Assembly (NCBI RefSeq): GCF_000281045.1
Contig: NW_008246089.1
Coordinates: forward strand, 1 to 27,781
Direction: 5' to 3'
From: Saprolegnia diclina VS20
Taxonomy: Eukaryota; Oomycota; Saprolegniomycetes; Saprolegniales; Saprolegniaceae
DNA: 27,781 nucleotides
In this document: positions 18,922-26,759 of the stretch, piece by piece
How positions within the stretch are numbered: the stretch's first letter is position 1
How the letters are laid out: the number at the start of each line of letters is the position of its first letter
Notes under the pieces: model-generated
Databases searched by the model: none
The model's input: only the letters and a program-made list of their open reading frames with translations
What the model was told of the DNA's origin: nothing
Translations under genes and position numbers: made by a program

Positions 18922-20441
18922 ATGAGCACCGCGAAGGCCGACGCCGAGAGCGACGCGGCCGTCAAGGCCATCACGATCTCGAGCTCAACGCATACGCTCG
19001 CCGACGTACGCTGGCGCCATGACGAGGCGCCACGCTCATGCCATGCGCTAGGGCAAGACGATCCATTACTCGGCGGAGCGCATCATCGGCAATGGGTCCT
19101 TTGGCGTCGTCTTCCAAGCTGCGATCGAAGAGACGGGCGAGGTTGTCGCGATCAAGAAGGTGCTCCAGGACAAGCGCTTCAAGAACCGCGAGATGCAAAT
19201 CATGCGCCAACTTCAGCACGACAACATCGTGCAGCTCAAGCACTGCTTCTACTGCAACGGCGAGAAGGTATAGCTACGATCGGTGGTTATGGCACTCAAC
19301 CGCCGCGTGTAGCCCGACGAGCTCTACCTCAACTTGGTCTTGGAGTACATTCCCGACACGCTGTACGGGGTCGCCCGCCAGCTGCAGCGCAATAAGCAGT
19401 TCATGCCGATCTTGCACGTCAAGCTCTACATCTACCAGATCTGCCGGGCCCTCGGATACATTCATGCAATGGAGATCTGCCACCGCGACATCAAGCCTCA
19501 GAACCTCCTGCTCAACCCACAGAGCCACATCGTCAAGATTTGCGACTTTGGCAGGTGCGTCCGCGTCTCCTACACCACGTCATCCCATAGCCCCGACTAT
19601 TAGTGCCAAGAAGCTCCAGCCAAACGAACCCAACGTCTCGTACATTTGCTCACGCTACTATCGCGCGCCCGAGTTGATTTTTGGAGCGACGGACTACACG
19701 ACGGCAATAGGTGTGCAAGCGCCACATCCCACGTCTCTCTCACCTTGCATTAGACGTGTGGTCGCTCGGTTGCGTCTTTGGGGAGCTTCTCCTCGGCCAG
19801 CCACTCTTCCCTGGTGAGAGCGGTGTTGACCAGCTCGTCGAGATCATCAAGGTGCTGGGTACGCCTGCGCGCGAAGAGATTCAGGCCATGAACCCCAACT
19901 ACACCGAGTTCCAGTTCCCGCAGATCCGCGCGCACCCGTGGTCCAAGGTCTTTCGCAGCCGGACGCCCGAAGAAGCCATCGACCTCATCGCCAAGATGCT
20001 TGCCTACGATCCCGTCAAGTACGCTAGCAGAAATGGCCTCAAATGATCGAATGCCAATGGTGCTCTAGGCGCATCAAGCCCTTGGAAGCCGCCGCGCACC
20101 CGTTTTTTGACGAACTCCGGTACATTGGAGCATTCGTATTTGCACGTCGCTCACCGCGCTCTTCGTAGCCAAGAAGGCTTTGCGCTCCCGAACGACATAG
20201 CCGTGCCGCCGTTGTTCAACTTTACGGCCGACGGTGCGTTCCCAAACGATATGACGATCAAGCTCATGTGTCTTGTGCAGAGCTGAGGCACGTTGACATG
20301 GCGACGCGGGAGCGATTGGTGCCCGAGCATGCGCGCAACGATGTCAACTGGCCCGTTCAAGACGATGGCTCTTGGCCGGACGCGTCCAAGGAACCCAAGG
20401 AGCCTGTCGTCGAGGCGCCTGCGCAGCTGCCGACCGAGTGA
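18922..20441 (+). CDS. GSK3: Glycogen synthase kinase 3
   Basis: Spliced CDS: 18922..19005, 19052..19267, 19313..19554, 19604..19710, 19754..20018, 20069..20119, 20169..20233, 20281..20441; 396 residues, introns 43-50 bp. GSK3 is a CMGC Ser/Thr kinase acting on primed substrates in metabolism and development. All signatures are present: GNGSFGVVF loop, VAIKKVLQD lysine, [18 protein letters not shown], activation-loop [15 protein letters not shown], and the priming pocket residues. The segment [10 protein letters not shown] plus [14 protein letters not shown] matches canonical GSK3, unlike the neighbour. The C-terminal tail after [11 protein letters not shown] is Pro/Glu-rich. The N-terminus has no obvious inhibitory RxRxxS-type site like animal Ser9. 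All seven introns coincide in position and phase with the paralogue. This is likely the conserved-function copy. Confidence 0.96.
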
Positions 20442-20534
20442 AGGCGTCCTCGTGCCCCTGGATATTACTGCGTGTGGAAACAATGGCTGATGCTGATGGT
20501 ACAATGAATTTTACATACTGGGTTGCTATAAAAA

Positions 20535-21521
20535 CTATGGGGAAATCATTACCTGGCGCCCGACGTGCATCAGGCTCAGCTTGTTGCGCAACGGCGTTGT
20601 GTTCTCCTTGGCGCGGCGCGGCGACTTACGCCGCTGGGCTTCCGTCGCCATGTGACCGACCACGTCACCACCGCTGAGGCGGCGCTTGCTGCGACGAAGC
20701 AGCTTGGGCGTCGTCATGCGAATTTCTTCCTTGGCCTCTTCGAGCTCTTGTTCGAGACGAGCCACATACGCAGTTTGCTCAAGCTCGGCGAGAGTGTACA
20801 AATGCTTGGCGAGAAGTCGCTCAAGGTCGCCTTCCAAGAGGCTGTGCAGTGCGCTCAGCGCCTTGCGCGTGATCGGGTACGCCGTCATGTGGATCTCAGC
20901 GCATGTATCGCGGTACAAGCGCAGAATCAGCCGCCGCGGGAGCCAGTACAAGCTCGTGGGCGACACGATAGACGGAGCGCTCGCCGTATCAGCACCCGTC
21001 TCGACGTCCGACTCTTCGCCTTCACCAAACGACGCGCCGTCTTCGCCACTGCTGCCTTTCCAGCTGCACGAATCATCGTCCGAGTCGTCCGACGAGCTGC
21101 CTTCGGACGTTGCACGTTCATACAAGATGTCCTGATGAGCTTCAGTTGATGGCTCTTCACTCGTTTCCACCATGTCGACGTCTTCGGTCTGGTCCAGCCG
21201 GGCAGCGCGCGACGTGTCGTCCGTCGTATCGTCAAAACCGTAGATCTTGGCACCGCGGGCGCGGCTCGCGCTCAGTACATCGCACAGACGCATCGTGGAC
21301 TCGCCCCGGAGATGCATGGCCTCGCCGCTGGCTTCGACGAGCTCATGCATGGCCGCAGTGAAGGTGTCATGGAACTCATCGACGACGGTCGCCATGGCCG
21401 CATCGCCTGCATGGATGGCGTAGCCCGTCTGACGGGCGAGGTTGAGGCGTGCGCGATCGAGGGTAGCCGCGAGCGTCGCCTGGAGGTGCTCCTTTGTGAC
21501 CCAGCACACGTACTTGCTCAT
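20535..21521 (-). CDS. Acidic nuclear-like protein, possible histone-fold segments
   Basis: This 328-residue single-exon protein is not recognised. The N-terminal ~85 residues look all-helical (HLQATLAATLDRARLNLARQ; VVDEFHDTFTAAMHELVEAS). A central Ser/Asp/Glu-rich acidic stretch covers about 120-190 (SSSDDSDDDSCSW). Then LYWLPRRLILRLYRDTCAEI and ITRKALSALHSLLEGDLERL form two helices with histone-fold-like spacing, followed by a coiled coil (ARLEQELEEAKEEIRM). The tail is basic with SP/RR motifs (RRSKRRLSGGD; RRKSPRRAKEN), consistent with nuclear localisation and CDK sites. It could be a chromatin or kinetochore component, but that is speculation. Start ATG 21521 opens the frame. Confidence 0.78.
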   Translation of the reverse strand: MSKYVCWVTKEHLQATLAATLDRARLNLARQTGYAIHAGDAAMATVVDEFHDTFTAAMHELVEASGEAMHLRGESTMRLCDVLSASRARGAKIYGFDDTTDDTSRAARLDQTEDVDMVETSEEPSTEAHQDILYERATSEGSSSDDSDDDSCSWKGSSGEDGASFGEGEESDVETGADTASAPSIVSPTSLYWLPRRLILRLYRDTCAEIHMTAYPITRKALSALHSLLEGDLERLLAKHLYTLAELEQTAYVARLEQELEEAKEEIRMTTPKLLRRSKRRLSGGDVVGHMATEAQRRKSPRRAKENTTPLRNKLSLMHVGRQVMISP

Positions 21522-21875
21522 GGTCGAGAGATTGCAAATGGATTTCCCGCCTCCCTTTGCCGCCTATACTACTATCCGGATACCGCAGCTGCCCGTCAAC
21601 CACTCTGTGCGGATAGTCTTCTCGTGAAATAGTGTATACCCTCGCAACCTAGAAAACCAAGCCAAGACATCATCTGAACTCTAATTCTATTTCGAACAGG
21701 TTTTACTCCTAAGTACTGTTAAGTTCTTGGTCACTGCGTGTCCGGATACATAAAGCGCACCACTTTCCTTCAAAGCGCACCAACTTTTGAAGTAGCGCAC
21801 CAGAATTCGAGACATGCACCTTCTCGTTCGGCAAGCTTTCATTCTTTTTGTCGGATTCGAACACGCCAAGATCGC
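21522..21875. promoter_or_regulatory. Divergent promoter region with phased motif repeats
   Basis: 354 bp separate two divergent start codons. ATCCGGAT lies at 21574-21581, 53 bp above the minus-strand start, and TCCGGATA at 21741-21748. GCGCACCA occurs three times at 21755, 21775 and 21795, exactly 20 bp apart, 74-121 bp above the plus-strand ATG. A pyrimidine-rich TCATTCTTTTTG near 21839-21850 may be the initiation region. No gene is seen. Confidence 0.55.
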
Positions 21876-22526
21876 ATGACCTGCCGCGAGTGCTTGGAAG
21901 AGACGTGCTCGGGCGCTGCGCTCTTTCTCTGCAATGGCATCGACTTGGCCTGCGGCCTCACGCTCGTAGCCTACGGTGCCTACCTCGGAATCAACCACTT
22001 TGCGCCGACGTGGCTCTTTGCCCCGATCTTGGGCCTCGGCGGGATGCTCGTGTTCACGTCGCTGCTGAGCTGGTGTGGCTCGTCGTGCCGGTCGTGCACG
22101 AGCCTGTTGCTGATTTCATCGTGGCTCCTTACGCTTGTCGCGCTGCTCGAGCTCGTCATGGCCATCGTCATCATGACGCAAGGCGACGCGATCACGGATT
22201 TTCTCAAGCAGCACCAGGCGGAGCTCCACCTCACAGACGACGAACTCGCACTCCTCGAGTCGCACAAGTTTGTACCCGCGTACATTCTCTTTGGCTTGTT
22301 TGGGATGGAGCTTTTGCGCTTCTGCTGCAGCTCGTGCCTTCGCCGGTCGCGCCTCGAAAACAAGTATGCGCGCATGAACCTCAAGAACCTTCGGGGCATG
22401 GAAGATAACCTCGTGCAGACAAAGAAGGAGCGCGAGGTCTCAGCCAAGTACCAAGCGCTCAAGGACAAGTATCGCTCCAAGTATACTGGCGAGAACGACC
22501 AAGCGAGCAGTTTGCTCCTTGGCTAG
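21876..22526 (+). CDS. Four-helix membrane protein, tetraspanin-like
   Basis: This is a 216-residue single-exon protein with four predicted transmembrane helices: about residues 12-36 (NGIDLACGLTLVAYGAYLGI), 44-66 (LFAPILGLGGMLVFTSLL), 77-105 (LLLISSWLLTLVALLELVMA) and about 138-156 (VPAYILFGLFGMELLRFCC). Between helices 3 and 4 lies a short polar loop of ~30 residues. The cytoplasmic C-terminal tail of ~55 residues is charged and ends SSLLLG. Juxtamembrane cysteine clusters (CRECLEETC; WCGSSCRSC; CCSSCLRR) could be palmitoylated. The topology is that of tetraspanins, but the large loop is far shorter and the CCG motif is missing, so it is at most tetraspanin-like. ATG 21876 is chosen because the upstream in-frame part has no membrane character. 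Confidence 0.82.
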   Translation: MTCRECLEETCSGAALFLCNGIDLACGLTLVAYGAYLGINHFAPTWLFAPILGLGGMLVFTSLLSWCGSSCRSCTSLLLISSWLLTLVALLELVMAIVIMTQGDAITDFLKQHQAELHLTDDELALLESHKFVPAYILFGLFGMELLRFCCSSCLRRSRLENKYARMNLKNLRGMEDNLVQTKKEREVSAKYQALKDKYRSKYTGENDQASSLLLG

Positions 22527-22652
22527 GCGTCCTGCGATTGCATAGGAATCCGCCTGCAATAAGTACTGATTCTTTCGTGGCCTGAGAATTTAAGATGGCC
22601 ATCAACTGCATTGTTGCTCCCTTCGTTATACACCCGGCCAGGCTAAAGCTTT

Positions 22653-24100
22653 TTACGTGGCGGGCTCCATGGCGCGCGACGCCTTCCACTTGAGAAAGGT
22701 CGCCACGTCCGACGTGACAAAGTCCACGAACGCACTGAACTGGTGGTGACCGCGGATGACGCCGAGGCTCGTGCGCGCGACGTCAAGAAGTCGCGTGTCG
22801 CGCTTGCTGTTGTTGCGAATGAGCTCAAAGTTGCGCTCCATCATCTCGAGCGCAAGGGCAAACTCGCGCGTCTTGCTATACAGGAGGCCGAGGCGCCGAC
22901 ACGCTTCGGCCTGCGCCACCACATTGTCTACAAGAGCTCCTCGATGACAACCTCTTGGAATATTCTGCGAACCGATCTTTTCAGCGACAACGAGGTACTC
23001 CTTGAGGTAGTCCATGGCCTGTTGCGTATGGCCCAGCGCCTCGAAGGTCGTCGCGAGTGCTGCATACGCCTTGCACTCGCCGTCGACGTCCCCGAGGTTC
23101 TTGCAGAGCACGAGCTATGGGATGATGAAATCAGCGACATGAAGCGAAGTCGACGTGCGTACATAGTCTTTGAGGTACAGGAGCGCGTCCGTCGCTTGGG
23201 CCATCGCGTTGTGGCAGCACCCGATGCGGTACTGACCGAGCGCGACGCTCGGGAGGTCGTTGGCGTCCCGTGCGCACTAATCGCCGCAGTCAACGCCAAC
23301 AGTCATGGGCATGTAAATACTACGTCGAGGAACTTGATGTGGATGTGAATCGCTTGGTCGTATGCGCCGGCGCGCTCGTGGATGGAAGCCACTTGTTCGT
23401 AGACTTTGCAGAGCTCGTGGAGCGCGCGGATCTTCTCGGCCTCGGGGCGCATGAGGCGCACGAGCTGCACGTGGAGTTCGTGGTTGTCTTGCGCCTTTTC
23501 GAATTCCTTCAAGCCGTAGTAGGCGTTGCCGAGGTTCTCGAGCGCGCCGATCTCAAAGTCTTGGTTGCGCGCAATGCGGGCAATCTCCAAGCACTTTTCG
23601 TAGAAAAAGACGCCGGTCCGGAGGTCGCGCGCGGCCTACGAGCGCTCCATCGTGTGCACTTAGTACCACAATCAAGCACCGTAAAGTGGGCGGCGAGGCG
23701 CTCGTACGACTCGAAGACTTGGATCACGTCGCCTTGGCGCCGCGCCGTCTCGGCTGTGGTGAGGTTGTCGCGCAGAAAACTCATTTGCGCTGGCGAGACG
23801 CCGATCGGAAGCTTCTTGTCGGCGCCATCAGGCCCAACTACGTTGGTTTAGTAGATTGTTGAGCACTAGGTATGGATATTTACTCTGTGTGTCGACGCGG
23901 TGGACCAAGTAGAAGAGGTCCACGAACGACTGCACGAGGCCCGACTTGAGCACTTGGGCGCACACCTCGCGCTTATCGACAAGCGAGCAAAAGACGGGGC
24001 CGTCGTCGCGCGACCCAGTCTTCTCGGCGCCGTTGCCGGCCGCTCGCAGCGGCTGCTGCCGCGTGGGCTTGACGCCGACCTGCGGGACCCGAATCGCCAT
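22653..24100 (-). CDS. TTC29: TTC29-like axonemal TPR protein
   Basis: TTC29 is a TPR protein of motile cilia and sperm flagella, linked to axonemal function and intraflagellar transport. Spliced CDS: complement(22653..22927,22973..23114,23163..23276,23324..23635,23680..23837,23884..24100); 405 residues, introns 44-48 bp. The N-terminus has KREVCAQVLKSGLVQSFVDL, matching the family's leading helix. TPR motifs follow (EIGALENLGNAYYGLKEFEK; RALHELCKVYEQVASIHERA; ECKAYAALATTFEALGHTQQ; AEACRRLGLLYSKTREFALA). The C-terminus GVIRGHHQFSAF...FLKWKASR fits the TTC29 end. Intron 5 (22928..22972, 45 bp) is stopless and in frame; removing it restores TPR spacing exactly. Its presence implies a flagellated stage. 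It converges with the gene at 21876-22526 across 126 bp. Confidence 0.88.
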
Positions 24101-24217
24101 GACTCTAGAAAATCCGATAACGGACGCAGCGTTTCGAGATGGACGACGCTCCATGCGCCAAGAAGTCAATGGTCGGCGGTGTAGTTGTAGCATCGGCGGT
24201 GTATTAGTAGTAGGGCA

Positions 24218-24485
24218 TTAGGTGTGGACGTGCAGAAAGGACGCGGTGGGTTGCGGCAGTGCGTCCTGCTCGTTATGATGGGAACGACTGTGTCGGAATA
24301 TATTGTACCTCGATGGACTCTCGCCGGTGGACCGCTTGTTTGAGCTGGTGGTGCGACTGGCGCGCCCAGCGGTCGCTGAACGCTGCAAACGCACTGGCAA
24401 CGTAGTAGCAGCAAGCTATGACGACGCTGCACACAAGCACGAGTAGCGGCAGCTTGGTCGTCCTGCCTTTGGCCCCGAGTTGCAT
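24218..24485 (-). CDS. Single-helix membrane microprotein, unknown
   Basis: Proposed CDS: complement(24218..24265,24309..24485), 74 residues, with one 43-bp intron (donor GTACAA, acceptor CAG, branch-like TAAC eight bases before the end). A short basic N-terminus (MQLGAKGRTTK) precedes one hydrophobic helix at about residues 12-34 (LPLLVLVCSVVIACCYYVA). An amphipathic charged segment follows (FSDRWARQSHHQLKQAVHRR). The layout fits a small inner-membrane mitochondrial or ER protein. I do not recognise the family. Without the intron the frame still ends after 11 other residues, so the membrane part does not depend on the splice. An in-frame start further upstream is possible. It ends 117 bp above the TTC29 start on the same strand. 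Confidence 0.55.
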
Positions 24486-24801
24486 CGTGGCGCCAAAATA
24501 GCACTTCGCGTGTCGTTTCACATTATTTGACTTAAGCTTTCGGGATTGCGATAGTCGATACGATTTCACCTTGGTACACGTCGAGGAAAGATGGAACTAC
24601 CGGTGTAGTCGACTACCGGTAGCACGTGCGACGTTCTTGGCATTGTAGCTTGTGGCGAAGGCAACGCGGTAGCTGCCACGTGTACCACGTCATATGGGCG
24701 TCCCAACTAAACCTATCAAGGTATCGACTTTAGTCGATGGCAGTCGGTCTCGTTCCTTTTAAAACTGATATTGCATATTGACTTTGACAAGATCAGGGAC
24801 G
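24486..24801. promoter_or_regulatory. Divergent promoter region with palindromic element
   Basis: 316 bp lie between divergent starts. A perfect 12-bp palindrome GTAGTCGACTAC (24605-24616) is preceded by CTACCGGT at 24597-24604 and overlaps a second copy at 24613-24620. The heptamer TAGTCGA occurs at 24552, 24606 and 24731. CACGTG-containing words occur near 24622-24630 and 24675-24683. Together they look like transcription-factor sites, but identity is unknown. Confidence 0.5.
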
Positions 24802-26644
24802 ATGAACCCGACGTCGCGAGCGCTGCTGACGACGGTGTCCATGTACTGGAAGGGCTTTGACCTCGACAGCAAACGCGTGATGCTCGACGCGCAGGGCGGC
24901 TCCATGCAGGAGCAGAAGGAAGCGTCGCTCAAGTCGCGGAAGGCGCTCGCCGAGCACACGAAGCGGTTCCGGAAGCTCGCGTCCGAGCCCGAGAAGGCCG
25001 CGAGCCTGCCCGGCCTCCTCAAGGCGTACCAAGAAGAGATCGACACGCTCACAAAGCGGGCCAAGTTTAGCGACAATGCGTTCTTCACCTTGTACAAGGC
25101 GCTGTACGAGGCGCCCGACCCCGTGCCGGCGCTTGAGGCCGCGCTCGAAGCCTCGGCGGTCGTCGCCAAGCCCGGCGGCGACGCCGACATCGAATCACTG
25201 CGCAAGGAGATTGAAGCGTACGAAGTCGAGTTTGCGATGCTCAAGAACCAGGACATTACGATCCGGAACCTCGAGGCCAAGATCGCGGGCTTCACCGAGA
25301 CGCTCGAGAGCATGGTCGAAGAGCAAGTCAATGAGCGCTGCCGCGACGTCGAGTACAATGCGAATCTGCGCGAAGGTTCGTACTGCGGCGTCTACAGGCA
25401 GCGGTGCTGGAACGTACAATTGTAGATGAGATGGCGGCCATGGCGGCCCATTTGACCAAGTCCATGGAGCAAGCGCGGCAAGAGCGCGACGACGCCCTCG
25501 CACAGCTCGACCGGCTTCGTTCGGACGTGCTCCACGCCAAGCAGCGCAACGAGCAGTTGCAGCAGGTGCATGCAAAGGAGATGGCATCCTGGGTCCTCGA
25601 GTCGGACCGTCTCCGCGCCCTCCAGCTGGAGAACCAGCTGCTTAAAGACCGCGTCCAGAGCCCCGGCCTTGATCCCCACGAGCCGCTCGAGTCCCAGGTG
25701 CGCCGTCGTACACTATTTTTTATAAACTATACTACTTTGCATAGCGAGCCATGGAGTGGGAGCTCAAGCTCGCCCAGCGCGAGGCGCAAATCACGCAGTT
25801 GACGCGCGATTTACAGACCGCCGAAGCCCGCACACCGACGCTCGAAGCGGACCTGGCGGCCGCGCTCGCCGACGTGAGTGCGCTAACGACTGAAGTGGCA
25901 CACCTTCTTCACCGACCCACGATCGCAGCCTATGAAGACCTCCTCGCGCAGGTGACGTCCTCAGCCGCCGCGCCCGATGGGATGCTCGAGACGCTCAAGG
26001 CTGAGCATGCGCTCGATGTGGCGAGCCTCGATGGCGTCATTGCGACTCAGCAAGCCAAGTTGGCCGAGTGTGCTGCCACGATTCGTCAACTCGAAGACGC
26101 AGCCATGGAGGAGCCGTCGGCGCCATTGCTGCAGGACGTCTTGGCCTCAAGCAGCACCGAGGGAAGCGACTTGAAGCTCGTGTCGATTCTACGCACGCAG
26201 CGCGACCGCCTGCGCGACCGCTTGAAAGAGTCGGACCGCGAGCTCCACAAGGAGACAGAAAAGATGCGGCACATCACCAACCGGCTCGCGCAGCTCGAAG
26301 CCGAAAACGTCGACTTGGTGCAAAAGCTGCGGTACCTCTCGACGGCCAACACGAATAGCAACAGCAACAACGGGGACCTCGAGGAGGCCGCGCCGTCCAC
26401 CAAGTACGCGCGCCTTTACGAAGAAAAGATGAGTCCGTTCGCGCAGTTCAAACAGCTCGAGTCGCAATCGCGCTTTGCAAAGCTCAACACGATCGACAAG
26501 ATCCTCCTCACGAGCGCACGCATGCTCCTCAGTCATCCCGTGACGCGGCTCTTCATGCTGCTGTACCTCCTCTTCCTTCACACACTCGTCGCTCTCACCA
26601 TCTACATGGCCATGCACATGTGCGACGTCAGCAACGACTCATAG
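24802..26644 (+). CDS. CASP: Golgi protein CASP (CUX1 alternative-product family)
   Basis: CASP is a Golgi coiled-coil membrane protein (golgin) involved in intra-Golgi retrograde transport. Spliced CDS: 24802..25375, 25426..25697, 25745..26644; 581 residues, introns 50 and 47 bp. The conserved N-terminal region is visible (MYWKGFDLDSKRVML; EEIDTLTKRAKFSDNAFF; APDPVPALEAALEA; EFAMLKNQDITIRNLEAKIA). Long coiled coils follow (ERDDALAQLDRLRSDVLHAK and onward). The C-terminal CASP signature YEEKMSPFAQFKQLE, then DKILLTSARMLLSHPVTRLF, leads into a single membrane anchor at about residues 551-572 (LFMLLYLLFLHTLVALTIYM) and a short tail, giving the expected tail-anchored topology. ATG 24802 is the first ATG of the frame. 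Length is somewhat below the usual ~650-700 residues. Confidence 0.93.
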
Positions 26645-26759
26645 TACATGCATTCGTACAGTACCTAACCCTCTTGATGTCTGCCAGAGCGTACTTGGGA
26701 CAGACAAATTAACTTGCATTTTCGGCACAGAGTATGTACAGAGGATGAGCCCACACTAC

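Noticed and set aside
21876-22526. Genuine tetraspanin
   Set aside because: Four helices fit, but the large extracellular loop is very short and lacks the CCG motif, so only a topology-level resemblance is claimed.
23628-23679. A 31-bp intron in TTC29 starting at GTACTAAG
   Set aside because: The donor GTGCTTG a little upstream gives a 44-bp intron in correct phase with the CTAA as branch point, matching local intron size.
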